Source: Marinobacterium zhoushanense (lineage in GTDB: Bacteria; Pseudomonadota; Gammaproteobacteria; Pseudomonadales; Balneatricaceae). From it: a stretch of DNA of 64,000 nucleotides. The notes under the pieces were generated by a model. It saw only the letters and a program-made list of their open reading frames with translations, did no database searches and had not been told where the DNA came from. Made by a program: the position numbers and the translations under genes. Below are positions 7,198-18,065 of this stretch, in pieces; the stretch's first letter is position 1; every line of letters begins with the position of its first letter. The stretch spans positions 62,001 to 126,000 of the forward strand of contig NZ_BMIJ01000003.1 in assembly GCF_014641945.1 (NCBI RefSeq), read 5' to 3'.

Positions 7198-10029
7198 ATG
7201 CAAGACGGCATAATGGAGCTGATGTGGAAAAATGCCCATCTGTACGGTGGCAACCTTTCCTACGTTGAGCAACTATACGAAACTTATCTGATGGATCCGA
7301 ACGCCGTTCCACAAGAGTGGCGTGAAGAGTTTGACCGACTCCCTAAAGTCGGTGACAGCATCTCTCAAGACGTTCCCCACTCTCCTATACGGGAACACTT
7401 TCTCTATCTCTCCAAGAATCAGAAACGCGCTCAGCCGGTAGCGGTAAGCAGCGTCAGCTCAGAACACGAGAAGAAGCAGGTTCGTGTGCTGCGTATGATC
7501 AACGCCTATCGTGTACGTGGTCATCAGGCCGCTAATATCGATCCGTTGAGCTTGCTTGAGCGTGAGCACGTGCCTGATCTGGAACCGCGTTTCCATGAGC
7601 TGTCCGAGGCGGATTACGACACCGTATTTCAGCTCGGCTCGCTCTTCTTCGGTAAGGAAGAGGCGCCGCTGAAGGAGATCCTGGCTGATCTTAAGAAAAC
7701 CTATTGCACCACAGTCGGCGCTGAGTACATGCACATCGTCGACACCCAGGAGAAGCGTTGGATTCAGTCTCGACTGGAGCCCGTTCGCTCTCATCCCGAT
7801 GTCGAGCACGAAAAGAAATTGATGGTGCTCGAACGCCTGACTGCGGCAGAAGGGCTGGAGAAATATCTAGGATCCCGCTATGCCGGTGCCAAACGCTTCG
7901 GTCTCGAGGGCGGCGAGTCCCTCATCGTGTCTTTGAATACGCTGGTCCGTCGAGCCGGTAAGCAGGGCGTGAAAGAGGTTGTTATCGGCATGGCCCACCG
8001 TGGCCGCCTTAACACCCTGGTCAACATCTTCGGTAAGAACCCGGCTGAACTGTTCGGCGAGTTCGAAGGTAAGAAGCTGGTTGAGACCTCTGGCGACGTG
8101 AAATACCACCAGGGCTTCTCCTCCAACGTCATGACCGAGGGCGGTGAGGTGCATCTGGCGATGGCGTTCAACCCGTCGCATCTCGAGATCGCCGCGCCGG
8201 TGGTTGAGGGTTCTGTGCGTGCACGACAGGATCGCCGCAAGGATACTGTCGGCGATACCGTGCTGCCGGTGAACCTGCACGGTGATGCTGCTTTTGCGGG
8301 CCAGGGTGTGGTCATGGAGACGCTGCAGATGTCTCAGACCCGTGCCTACAAGACCGGTGGCACCATCCATATCGTCATTAACAACCAGGTTGGCTTCACC
8401 ACTTCCAAGAAGGAAGATGCGCGCTCCACCGAGTACTGTACTGACGTTGCGAAAATGGTTCAGGCGCCTATTTTCCACGTAAATGGCGATGATGCGGAAG
8501 CGGTGCGTTTCGTGACCCAGTTGGCGGTAGATTACCGCAACGAGTTCAAGAAAGACGTGGTTATCGATCTGGTCTGCTACCGTCGTCGCGGCCATAACGA
8601 AGCGGACGAGCCGTCTGGCACTCAGCCGCTGATGTACGCCAAGATCAAGAACCATAAAACCACTCGCACGATCTACGCTGAGCAGTTGGTCAGCGAAGGC
8701 GTGATCTCGGCCGAAGAGGCTGCCGAGATGGAGAAGGAGTATCGGCGCGCGCTGGAAAACGGCGAGCATGTGGCCAAGTCGCTGGTGCTGGAACCCAACA
8801 CCGAGCTGTTTGTGGACTGGCGCCCCTACCTGGGCCATGAGTGGAGCTTCGAGTGCGACACGCGTGTCGACATGAAGCTGCTGCAGGAACTGGCGAACAA
8901 GACCTGCGAAGTGCCGGAAGGCTTCGCTGTGCAGCGTCAGGTACAGAAGATCTACGAAGATCGCAAGAAGATGGCGGCCGGTGCCATGGAAGCCAACTGG
9001 GGCTTTGCTGAGACTCTGGCATATGCCACTCTGCTGGCAGAGGGCTACCCAATTCGCCTGACCGGTCAGGACGTTGGCCGTGGTACCTTCTCGCACCGTC
9101 ACGCCGTGCTGCATAACCAGAAAGATGCATCGACCTACGTATCGTTGCAGAATCTGGCCGATGAGCAGCCACCGTTCGATATCTATGATTCATTGCTCTC
9201 GGAAGAGGCGGTGCTTGGTTTCGAATACGGCTATGCCACCACCACGCCCAATGCGCTGGTGATCTGGGAAGCGCAGTTTGGTGACTTCGCCAACGGCGCG
9301 CAGGTCGTTATCGACCAGTTCATTACCTCCGGTGAGCAGAAATGGCAGCGTCTGTGCGGCCTGACCATGCTGCTGCCGCACGGTTTTGAAGGACAGGGGC
9401 CGGAGCACTCCTCTGCGCGTCTGGAACGCTTCCTGCAGCTGTGCGCCGAACACAACATTCAGGTTTGTGTGCCGACTACACCGGCGCAGATCTTCCATCT
9501 GCTGCGTCGTCAGGTCGTGCGTCCGCTGCGTAAGCCGTTGGTTGTGATGTCACCGAAGTCGCTGCTGCGTCATAAGCAGGCTATCTCTACGCTTGAAGAT
9601 CTAGCAGACGGTGGTTTCCAGCCGGTGATCCCGGAAGTCGATGCTCTTGACCCGAAAAAGGTCAAGCGCCTGGTACTGTGTAGCGGCAAGGTCTACTACG
9701 ACCTGTACAACCGTCGCACCGAGTTGGCGAAAGACGACGTGGCGATTCTGCGTATCGAGCAGCTCTATCCGTTCCCGGAAGATATCCTGCTTGAAACGAT
9801 CAGCCAGTACAGCAACCTGGAATCAGTGGTGTGGTGTCAGGAAGAGCCGATGAATCAGGGCGCCTGGTACTGCAGCCAGCATCACATGCGTAACGTATTG
9901 CACAAGCTCGACCCCAAACTTTACCTGGATGGGGTGGGTCGTCCGCACGCGGCGGCACCGGCTGTTGGCTATATCTCTGTTCATCTTGAGCAGCAGGAAA
10001 AGCTGGTCAACGAGGCAATCAACGGTTAA
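7198..10029 (+). CDS. sucA: 2-oxoglutarate dehydrogenase E1 component
   Basis: E1 is the thiamine-diphosphate enzyme that decarboxylates 2-oxoglutarate and passes the succinyl group to lipoyl-E2. The N-terminal LYGGNLSYVEQLYETYLMDP motif is the E2-binding tail of this family. Core blocks include GMAHRGRLNTLVN, HGDAAFAGQGVV (ThDP region) and GHNEADEPSGTQP. At 943 residues it is slightly longer than E. coli SucA (933). The ATG is set by alignment of the N-terminal motif. A 294-base region with the sdh terminator precedes it, so suc probably has its own promoter; I could not fix one with confidence. Confidence 0.98.
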   Translation: MQDGIMELMWKNAHLYGGNLSYVEQLYETYLMDPNAVPQEWREEFDRLPKVGDSISQDVPHSPIREHFLYLSKNQKRAQPVAVSSVSSEHEKKQVRVLRMINAYRVRGHQAANIDPLSLLEREHVPDLEPRFHELSEADYDTVFQLGSLFFGKEEAPLKEILADLKKTYCTTVGAEYMHIVDTQEKRWIQSRLEPVRSHPDVEHEKKLMVLERLTAAEGLEKYLGSRYAGAKRFGLEGGESLIVSLNTLVRRAGKQGVKEVVIGMAHRGRLNTLVNIFGKNPAELFGEFEGKKLVETSGDVKYHQGFSSNVMTEGGEVHLAMAFNPSHLEIAAPVVEGSVRARQDRRKDTVGDTVLPVNLHGDAAFAGQGVVMETLQMSQTRAYKTGGTIHIVINNQVGFTTSKKEDARSTEYCTDVAKMVQAPIFHVNGDDAEAVRFVTQLAVDYRNEFKKDVVIDLVCYRRRGHNEADEPSGTQPLMYAKIKNHKTTRTIYAEQLVSEGVISAEEAAEMEKEYRRALENGEHVAKSLVLEPNTELFVDWRPYLGHEWSFECDTRVDMKLLQELANKTCEVPEGFAVQRQVQKIYEDRKKMAAGAMEANWGFAETLAYATLLAEGYPIRLTGQDVGRGTFSHRHAVLHNQKDASTYVSLQNLADEQPPFDIYDSLLSEEAVLGFEYGYATTTPNALVIWEAQFGDFANGAQVVIDQFITSGEQKWQRLCGLTMLLPHGFEGQGPEHSSARLERFLQLCAEHNIQVCVPTTPAQIFHLLRRQVVRPLRKPLVVMSPKSLLRHKQAISTLEDLADGGFQPVIPEVDALDPKKVKRLVLCSGKVYYDLYNRRTELAKDDVAILRIEQLYPFPEDILLETISQYSNLESVVWCQEEPMNQGAWYCSQHHMRNVLHKLDPKLYLDGVGRPHAAAPAVGYISVHLEQQEKLVNEAING

Positions 10030-10077
10030 TGACAGTTCGTTAGCAGAAAAAACGAGCACAGTATTTAAGGAAATAGC

Positions 10078-11301
10078 ATGTCCATCGATATCAAAGCGCC
10101 AACTTTTCCGGAGTCCGTAGCGGACGGTACCGTTGCAACCTGGCACAAGCAGCCTGGAGAGGCCTGCTCTGCTGATGAGCTGATTGTCGATATCGAGACC
10201 GATAAAGTGGTTCTCGAGGTCGTTGCACCAGCTGATGGTGTGATCAAGGAGATCGTGAAAGGCGAAGGCGACACCGTACTCAGCGACGAGGTCATCGCGA
10301 TCTTTGAAGAGGGTGCTGCCGGTAGTTCCGCATCAGCCTCTGCGCCGGCTGCTGCGGAAAGCAGCGCCGAAGCTCCGGCTGGCGAAACCGGTGAGGGCGA
10401 CAAGATCGGCCCGGCGGCTCGTAAGCTGATTGACGAGAACAACCTGGATGCCAAGTCGATTCCTGCTACCGGCAAGAACGGCGGGATCACTAAAGAGGAT
10501 GTTCTGAACTATCTGAAGAACAAGCCTGCTGCGCCTGCTGCTGCGCCGGCTGCCGCCCCAGCGGCTGCGGCTGCCACGGTCAGTGTTCCGGCTGGTGAGC
10601 GCACCGAAAAGCGTGTGCCGATGACGCGTCTGCGCGCGACCATCGCCAAGCGTCTGGTTGAAGCACAGCAGAATGCCGCCATGTTGACCACCTACAATGA
10701 GGTTAACATGAAGCCGGTCATGGATCTGCGCAAGCAGTACAAGGATCTGTTCGAGAAGACCCACAACGGTACCCGTCTGGGCTTCATGTCCTTCTTCGTC
10801 AAGGCGGCTACCGAAGCGCTCAAGCGGTTCCCGGCTGTTAACGCCTCTATCGACGGTAACGACATGGTTTACCACGGTTATCAGGATATCGGTGTGGCCG
10901 TATCCACCGACCGCGGTCTGATGGTGCCGGTTCTGCGTGATACCGACAGCATGAGCCTGGCTGACGTCGAAGCCACCATTGCGGACTTCGGTAAGCGTGG
11001 TCGTGACGGTAAGCTGGGTATGGACGATATGCAGGGCGGTACCTTCACCATTACCAATGGTGGTGTTTTCGGTTCTCTGATGTCCACTCCGATCCTGAAC
11101 CCGCCGCAGACTGCGATTCTGGGTATGCACAAGATTCAGGAACGTCCGATGGCGGTAAACGGTCAGGTCGTAATCCTGCCGATGATGTATCTGGCTCTGT
11201 CATACGACCATCGTATGATCGATGGCAAGGAGGCGGTACAATTCCTCGTCACCATCAAGGATCTGCTGGAAGATCCGGCGCGTATGCTGCTGGATATCTA
11301 A
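10078..11301 (+). CDS. sucB: Dihydrolipoyl succinyltransferase (E2 of 2-oxoglutarate dehydrogenase)
   Basis: E2 forms the core of the complex and transfers succinyl from lipoate to CoA. One lipoyl domain (residues 1-80) carries lipoyl-Lys43 in [11 protein letters not shown] peripheral-subunit-binding domain follows around residues 100-142 ([17 protein letters not shown]). An Ala-Pro linker is near residues 143-165. The catalytic domain ends with [13 protein letters not shown], where His378 and Asp382 are catalytic. Length and order match E. coli SucB. Confidence 0.98.
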   Translation: MSIDIKAPTFPESVADGTVATWHKQPGEACSADELIVDIETDKVVLEVVAPADGVIKEIVKGEGDTVLSDEVIAIFEEGAAGSSASASAPAAAESSAEAPAGETGEGDKIGPAARKLIDENNLDAKSIPATGKNGGITKEDVLNYLKNKPAAPAAAPAAAPAAAAATVSVPAGERTEKRVPMTRLRATIAKRLVEAQQNAAMLTTYNEVNMKPVMDLRKQYKDLFEKTHNGTRLGFMSFFVKAATEALKRFPAVNASIDGNDMVYHGYQDIGVAVSTDRGLMVPVLRDTDSMSLADVEATIADFGKRGRDGKLGMDDMQGGTFTITNGGVFGSLMSTPILNPPQTAILGMHKIQERPMAVNGQVVILPMMYLALSYDHRMIDGKEAVQFLVTIKDLLEDPARMLLDI

Positions 11302-11343
11302 GCGGACTCACAATCGAACGAGTGAACAGACAGACAGGATTAA

Positions 11344-12786
<1,443 letters not shown>

Positions 12787-12855
12787 GTACTGAGGGTTGC
12801 ATTACGCGGGTCGGGCCAAAAGCTCGTCCCCTGTGTGATAGCACTGATGAAAGCG

Positions 12856-12883
12856 CACGGCGCCGTCTACTCATGGCGCCGTG
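12856..12883 (+). other. Intercistronic hairpin between lpd and sucC
   Basis: A 9-bp perfect stem (CACGGCGCC / GGCGCCGTG) with a 10-base loop lies in the 129-base lpd-sucC gap. No T-run follows, so it is not a standard terminator. An mRNA-stability or processing element is possible. Confidence 0.45.
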
Positions 12884-12915
12884 TATGAACAACCGACACA
12901 ACAACGGATTAGAGC

Positions 12916-14082
12916 ATGAACCTTCACGAGTACCAGGGTAAACAGCTGTTTGCCGCCTATGGTCTGCCGGTTTCCAAGGGAATCGCGGTGGATACTCCGG
13001 AAGCAGCAGTAGAAGCAGCCAAGCAGATTGGCGGAGACAAGTGGGTCGTCAAGGCTCAGGTACACGCCGGCGGCCGCGGTAAAGCGGGCGGCGTGAAGCT
13101 GGTCGACTCCCCGGAAGAAGCTAAGGCCTTCGCTGAAAAGTGGTTGGGTCAGCGTCTGGTCACCTACCAGACAGACGCCAACGGACAGCCGGTTTCCAAG
13201 ATCCTGGTTGAAACCTGCACCGACATCGCCAACGAACTCTACTTGGGCGCTGTCGTAGACCGCTCCAGCCGTCGTATCGTCTTCATGGCCTCCACCGAAG
13301 GCGGTGTTGAGATCGAGAAGGTTGCCGAAGAGACTCCAGAAAAGATCCTGAAAGCAACCATCGACCCGCTGACCGGCGCGCAGCCCTACCAGGGCCGTGA
13401 ACTGGCGTTCCAGCTGGGCCTGAAAGGCGACCAGATCAAGCAGTTCGTCAATATCTTCCTGGGTCTGGCGAAGATGTTCGAAGAGAAGGATCTGGCCCTG
13501 CTCGAGATCAACCCGCTGGTCATCACTGACCAGGGCAACCTGCACTGCCTGGATGCCAAGGTCGTGATCGATGGCAACTCCGTGTACCGTCACAAAGATC
13601 TGCAGGCGATGCACGATCCGTCTCAGGACGATGCCCGTGAAGCCCGTGCGGCAGAGTGGGATCTGAACTACGTGGCGCTGACCGGTAACATCGGTTGCAT
13701 GGTTAACGGCGCAGGCCTGGCCATGGGTACCATGGATATCGTATCCCTGCACGGCGGCTTCCCGGCCAACTTCCTCGACGTAGGCGGTGGTGCGACCAAG
13801 GAGCGTGTTACCGAAGCGTTCAAGATCATCCTCGAAGACAGCAAGGTTAAGGCCGTTCTGGTCAACATCTTTGGTGGTATCGTTCGCTGCGACCTGATCG
13901 CCGAAGGTATTATCGGTGCAGTCAAGGAAGTGGGTGTAGAAGTACCGGTTGTGGTACGTCTGGAAGGTAACAACGCAGATCTTGGCTCCAAGCTCCTGTC
14001 CGAGTCTGGCCTGGATATCATCGCCGCAACCAGCCTGACCGATGCGGCTCAGCAGGCGGTTAAAGCAGCGGAGGGTAAATAA
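12916..14082 (+). CDS. sucC: Succinyl-CoA synthetase beta subunit (ADP-forming)
   Basis: This ATP-grasp subunit binds nucleotide and, with SucD, makes ATP or GTP from succinyl-CoA. The N-terminus [19 protein letters not shown] is typical. [15 protein letters not shown] lies in the nucleotide site, LEINPLV carries metal-binding residues, and [14 protein letters not shown] closes the C-terminal half. The length, 388 residues, equals that of E. coli SucC. The stop codon overlaps the sucD start by one base (TAATG). Confidence 0.98.
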   Translation: MNLHEYQGKQLFAAYGLPVSKGIAVDTPEAAVEAAKQIGGDKWVVKAQVHAGGRGKAGGVKLVDSPEEAKAFAEKWLGQRLVTYQTDANGQPVSKILVETCTDIANELYLGAVVDRSSRRIVFMASTEGGVEIEKVAEETPEKILKATIDPLTGAQPYQGRELAFQLGLKGDQIKQFVNIFLGLAKMFEEKDLALLEINPLVITDQGNLHCLDAKVVIDGNSVYRHKDLQAMHDPSQDDAREARAAEWDLNYVALTGNIGCMVNGAGLAMGTMDIVSLHGGFPANFLDVGGGATKERVTEAFKIILEDSKVKAVLVNIFGGIVRCDLIAEGIIGAVKEVGVEVPVVVRLEGNNADLGSKLLSESGLDIIAATSLTDAAQQAVKAAEGK

Positions 14083-14963
14083 TGTCCATTCTGATCAACA
14101 AAGACACCAAAGTTATCTGTCAGGGTTTCACTGGTGGTCAGGGTACCTTCCACTCTGAGCAGGCGATCGCATACGGCACCAAAATGGTTGGCGGTGTAAC
14201 CCCGGGTAAGGGCGGTACCGAGCACCTGGGTCTGCCGGTTTTCAACACCGTCAAAGAAGCGGTAGAGGCCACTGGTGCTGAAGCATCCGTTATCTACGTT
14301 CCGGCTCCCTTCTGCAAGGATTCCATCCTGGAAGCGGCTAATGCTGGCATCAAGCTGATCGTTACTATCACCGAGCACATCCCGGTTATGGATATGCTGC
14401 AGTGCAAGGTGAAGTGTGACGAGCTGGGCGTGCGCCTGATCGGCCCGAACTGCCCGGGTGTTATCACTCCGGGTGAGTGCAAGATCGGTATCATGCCGGG
14501 CCACATCCACCTGCCTGGTAAGGTTGGTATCGTATCCCGTTCCGGTACCCTGACGTACGAAGCGGTCAAGCAGACCACTGATGCAGGCTTCGGTCAGTCC
14601 ACCTGTGTCGGTATCGGTGGTGACCCGATTCCGGGTTCCAACTTCATCGATATTCTGGCCATGTTTGAGCAGGATCCGCAGACCGAAGCGATCGTTATGA
14701 TCGGTGAGATCGGCGGTTCGGCTGAAGAGGAAGCGGCTGCCTTCATCAAGGCCAACGTGACCAAGCCGGTGGTTTCCTACATCGCCGGTGTGACCGCACC
14801 TCCGGGCAAGCGCATGGGTCATGCCGGTGCGATCATCTCCGGTGGTAAGGGTACGGCAGACGAGAAGTTCGCGGCGCTGGAAGATGCTGGTGTGAAGACC
14901 GTGCGTTCCCTGGCCGATATCGGCAAGGCACTGTCGGAAGTTACCGGCTGGTCTATGAAGTAA
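14082..14963 (+). CDS. sucD: Succinyl-CoA synthetase alpha subunit
   Basis: The alpha subunit binds CoA and carries the phospho-histidine intermediate. The CoA-binding [15 protein letters not shown] block is at residues 16-30, [10 protein letters not shown] is conserved, and phospho-His247 lies in [15 protein letters not shown] (His246 in E. coli). It is the last gene of the operon and is followed by a TTCG-loop terminator. Confidence 0.98.
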   Translation: MSILINKDTKVICQGFTGGQGTFHSEQAIAYGTKMVGGVTPGKGGTEHLGLPVFNTVKEAVEATGAEASVIYVPAPFCKDSILEAANAGIKLIVTITEHIPVMDMLQCKVKCDELGVRLIGPNCPGVITPGECKIGIMPGHIHLPGKVGIVSRSGTLTYEAVKQTTDAGFGQSTCVGIGGDPIPGSNFIDILAMFEQDPQTEAIVMIGEIGGSAEEEAAAFIKANVTKPVVSYIAGVTAPPGKRMGHAGAIISGGKGTADEKFAALEDAGVKTVRSLADIGKALSEVTGWSMK

Positions 14964-14980
14964 GGGTTTTATCCCTGGAT

Positions 14981-15007
14981 AAAAAGGCAGCTTCGGCTGC
15001 CTTTTTT
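14981..15007 (+). terminator. Intrinsic terminator of the suc operon
   Basis: AAAAAGGCAGC-TTCG-GCTGCCTTTTTT is an 11-bp stem with a stable TTCG tetraloop and a T-run, 17 bases past the sucD stop. Confidence 0.92.
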
Positions 15008-15111
15008 GTTATAAATCATGAGCTATTGATTCGGCTGAGTATAAATGTTTTCTAACGGAGTCATTTCTGCTTTGATAGGCAAAAAGTCGCCAGTCGTGGA
15101 GTTGATAACGC

Positions 15112-15420
15112 ATGAATAGAGTATCAGTCTTAATCATATTGAGCGCGATGCTAGTACTGCCCGCTCAAGCATCGCTTGCACAAACCGCAGAAGAGACCGT
15201 TGTTAAGCATTGCCAGTCCTGTCATAACGCAGGACTGGGCGGTGCACCAGCGCTTGGCGACAACGCGGCCTGGGCGCCCCGGTTGGATAAAGGGGTGGAT
15301 GGCATGTTGGCGACAGTGCGTGCCGGCAAGGGAGCGATGCCGCCCAAGGGTACCTGCATGAGCTGTAGCGACGATGAGTTGCGTGCAGCTATCGAGCACA
15401 TGATCGCAGGCGTTCGCTAA
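15112..15420 (+). CDS. Periplasmic cytochrome c5-type monohaem protein
   Basis: This is a small soluble electron carrier. A Sec signal peptide covers about residues 1-23 (cleavage after ASLA). One haem site, CQSCH, is near residue 33. The likely axial Met lies in GAMPPKG, and a second Cys pair (CMSC) follows, as in cytochromes c5, where it forms a disulfide. At about 80 residues, the mature domain fits the family. It is a single gene after the suc terminator. The redox partner is not evident; cbb3 oxidase is possible. Confidence 0.88.
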   Translation: MNRVSVLIILSAMLVLPAQASLAQTAEETVVKHCQSCHNAGLGGAPALGDNAAWAPRLDKGVDGMLATVRAGKGAMPPKGTCMSCSDDELRAAIEHMIAGVR

Positions 15421-15452
15421 GCCTTTCGAAGGTCCAGGGCCAACGGAGTCCG

Positions 15453-16679
15453 TCAGTCGCTCATTGAGTCCAGCTGCGACATGGTGTCATTGACCCATTC
15501 AAGGCTGGCAATATGGCAGCGTTGATATAGCGGGTGATCCGATACGTTCAGTTGGCTCCACTGTCCGTCGTAGTAGGCGCATACATTGGTCAGCAATGTA
15601 CCCAAAGATCCGCTGCCGTCGCGAACAGCGGCGGTTATCTGATCGCTGACGGCTATCTGACGCAGCAGTTGCTCTTTTTCTATGTCGAGAATGGCGTCCA
15701 GGCGGCTCAGCAGGCCGCAGAGGAAGGCGCTGTTTGGTGGCATCTCTGCGCTTTTAAGGTTTTCTGCCAGCAGCTCGCACATTTTGGCCAGCACCAGTGT
15801 TTCTCTAACCAATTCTGACGGCTTTCTGCTTTGGCCGGAAAGTGCAATCAACGAGATCCACTTGCGAATCTCGGCAAGTCCCAGGATAACCAATGCTTCC
15901 TTGATGTTCTCGATATTGCGTTGCTGCGACAATGCGGCCGAGTTGACGATTTTGAGCAATCGGTAGGTAAGGCTCGGATCCTGTCCAATCAGAGCGACCA
16001 GTTTTTCAGTATTGGGTTCGGCATTGTTCAATTCGGCCAAAAGCTGCAACAGTACCGTCTCATTGCTGTCCAGCCGTCGGCCCTCGACGATCTCAGGTCT
16101 GCGCAGAAAGTAGCCCTGAAACAGCTTGAAACCGAGATCGATACACTCGCGCAACTGGTCGTAGGTTTCAATCTTCTCCGCCAACATCGTGAGCGGAAAT
16201 CGCTTTAGCTGTCTGACCGTGTAACGTACATCCGGCATCCCCAGGGCGAGTATGTCGACTTTAACGATGTCGGCCAGGGCCAGCAGTGGATCGTACTGCG
16301 GTGAGTATATAAAGTCGTCGAGAGCAATCCGGTAGCCCGCCGCCTTGTACCGTTTAACCGACTCGATCAGCGTGTCGTCGATGGTTACGTCCTCCAGCAC
16401 TTCTATCACCAGTTGGCGATGAGACATTGCCGGCAGGGAGTCTGTTTCAAACATCTCGCGGGGAAGATTAAGGAAGGCGGGTAGTTGGCGGCGCTCCTGA
16501 TTGGCGATGATGCTGGTATAGGCGTTCACCAGTACGTTCGAAGTGGCTTGGTGGCCGTTGAACACATTGGCGATCTCTCTTTCGTCGTCCGAACGGTATA
16601 ACAGCTCGTAGGCAACCACCCGAAGCTCCTTGTCGAAGATCGGCTGCCTAGCCATTAGTACCTGTGGCTGCTCTGGCAC
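15453..16679 (-). CDS. EAL-HDOD signalling protein (YuxH/CdgJ-like)
   Basis: The N-terminal EAL-like domain (about residues 8-205) is followed by an HDOD domain (about 205-395), the architecture of YuxH/CdgJ proteins. The EAL signature reads YELLYR, yet most catalytic positions can be matched: Asn in FLNLP, Glu in VIEVLED, DDF in ALDDFIYS, Lys in VKVDIL, Glu in AEKIET and Gln in QGYFLRRP. Phosphodiesterase activity is therefore possible, though many relatives act as protein-interaction scaffolds. No membrane segment is visible. It is convergent with the cytochrome c5 gene and divergent from a PAS-GGDEF gene. Confidence 0.85.
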   Translation of the reverse strand: MPEQPQVLMARQPIFDKELRVVAYELLYRSDDEREIANVFNGHQATSNVLVNAYTSIIANQERRQLPAFLNLPREMFETDSLPAMSHRQLVIEVLEDVTIDDTLIESVKRYKAAGYRIALDDFIYSPQYDPLLALADIVKVDILALGMPDVRYTVRQLKRFPLTMLAEKIETYDQLRECIDLGFKLFQGYFLRRPEIVEGRRLDSNETVLLQLLAELNNAEPNTEKLVALIGQDPSLTYRLLKIVNSAALSQQRNIENIKEALVILGLAEIRKWISLIALSGQSRKPSELVRETLVLAKMCELLAENLKSAEMPPNSAFLCGLLSRLDAILDIEKEQLLRQIAVSDQITAAVRDGSGSLGTLLTNVCAYYDGQWSQLNVSDHPLYQRCHIASLEWVNDTMSQLDSMSD

Positions 16680-17025
16680 TATCAGACTCCCTGTTCATAT
16701 AGTGATCTGTCGCAACAATATCACAATTACTCGTTCACGCTAGGTTGCTGCTAAGATTTACCGGTAACCAGGACTGTACGCTTGATCGACAATGCTAAGG
16801 GCGTCCCTCGCCTGCAGTGTTGCACTTGGCACCATGAGCATGGGGGCGTTGGTTGGCTTACCCGGTGCGGGCGCCAAGGCTGTCGGGGGAACGGTTCACG
16901 GTCATGGGTGCGGCGAATAACACTTTGATCCACAGAGATAATCCGGTAATTTCTGGGATAGCCCTTGGTGAAGGGGGCTGAGGCTCATGAAGTTCATTGG
17001 GATATGGAGCGCGGGGAGAGTCGTG
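16680..17025. other. Divergent intergenic region (346 bases)
   Basis: This stretch separates the EAL-HDOD gene from the PAS-GGDEF gene and must hold both promoters. I see no terminator, tRNA or repeat. Only weak -10-like hexamers are present, so no promoter is called. Confidence 0.4.
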
Positions 17026-17925
17026 ATGACGCAAGAGGTCGAAAATCGGGCTGAGCGGTATGAGGCAATACTCGAGGTGTCTCGGGACCTGCTGATGGTG
17101 CTTGATGGCGAAACGGTGGTCATGTGTCGGGCGGGTGAGTCGGAATGGCTCAATGAATCGATTGTCACCGGGAGAGATCTGGAGACGCTGCTTGCCGAGG
17201 ATCTCCTGGCTAAAATTCGTGCTGTTATTGCGCTTGCTCAGACTACACCGGGCTCGGTGCAATCGCTCGAATACGTACTCCGCCCGGAACAATTGCCGAT
17301 GTTGCACGAAGCGGGTCTGCGCGAACCCATCTGGTACGAGGCGCGCTTCATCGCCACTCCGGCTGGTGAGCTGATCTGGAGTGCGCGAGATATCAACGAG
17401 CGTAAGAAGCTGCAGCGTAAAGTCACCAACCAGGCACAACGGGACCCGCTGACCGGGGCGTACAATCGCCGCGCATTGCTGACGGTCATGGAGCAAACGG
17501 TTGCGCAGGCTCAGCGGTATGATTGGACCTGTAGTGTGTTGCTGATCGATGTGGATGACTTCAGCAGTATCAATGAGCAGCACGGTTGGGATGCTGGCGA
17601 TCAGATGTTGCAGCAGATCGTGACAGGGTTGTACAAGCTAAAGCGCACCGCCGATTTTCTGGCCCGTTACGGTGATGACCAGCTGGTGCTTTTCCTGCCG
17701 GAAACCAATCATGAGCAGGGGCTGGCGGCAGCGGAGCGAGTGCGGCGCCTGATTCAGGAGTTGGAGATGCCATACCCCACCGGGGAGTTGCGCTGCACCG
17801 CGAGTGTGGGTGTAGCGGGCATGCGGGGGATTGAGGATAGTGCGTCCGAGATGCTAAAGCGCGCGGAGGAGAGCCTGTTCATAGCGCGCAATAGCGGTGG
17901 CAATAGGGTGGAGGGCGAAGCCTGA
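17026..17925 (+). CDS. PAS-GGDEF protein with degenerate active site but intact I-site
   Basis: An N-terminal PAS-like sensor (about residues 10-125) is joined by a short linker (DINERKKLQRKV) to a GGDEF domain. The domain starts normally (RDPLTGAYNRRAL), but the signature expected to read GGDEF is GDDQL, so diguanylate cyclase activity is doubtful. An RxxD motif (RTAD) stands exactly five residues before it, the position of the c-di-GMP-binding inhibitory site. Together these suggest a c-di-GMP receptor rather than a synthase. ATG at 17026 follows GGGGAG at good spacing; ATG at 16987 would add 13 residues. No membrane segment is visible. Confidence 0.8.
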   Translation: MTQEVENRAERYEAILEVSRDLLMVLDGETVVMCRAGESEWLNESIVTGRDLETLLAEDLLAKIRAVIALAQTTPGSVQSLEYVLRPEQLPMLHEAGLREPIWYEARFIATPAGELIWSARDINERKKLQRKVTNQAQRDPLTGAYNRRALLTVMEQTVAQAQRYDWTCSVLLIDVDDFSSINEQHGWDAGDQMLQQIVTGLYKLKRTADFLARYGDDQLVLFLPETNHEQGLAAAERVRRLIQELEMPYPTGELRCTASVGVAGMRGIEDSASEMLKRAEESLFIARNSGGNRVEGEA

Positions 17926-18065
17926 GCTCGCTGGAGGCGTTTTGTCACCGTTTTGGGACTGTGACTAGCGTCATGACAAGCAATGGCTGGAAAGCCTGGC
18001 TGGTAAGGCACAGGCTTTCCAGCTCCTGCAAGCTGAGCGTGGCGAGCAGGCGGCAAGGTGTGCAA

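Noticed and set aside
7867..9114. 415-codon open frame antisense to sucA
   Set aside because: A shadow frame; His/Arg/Gln-rich composition typical of antisense reading of biased codons.
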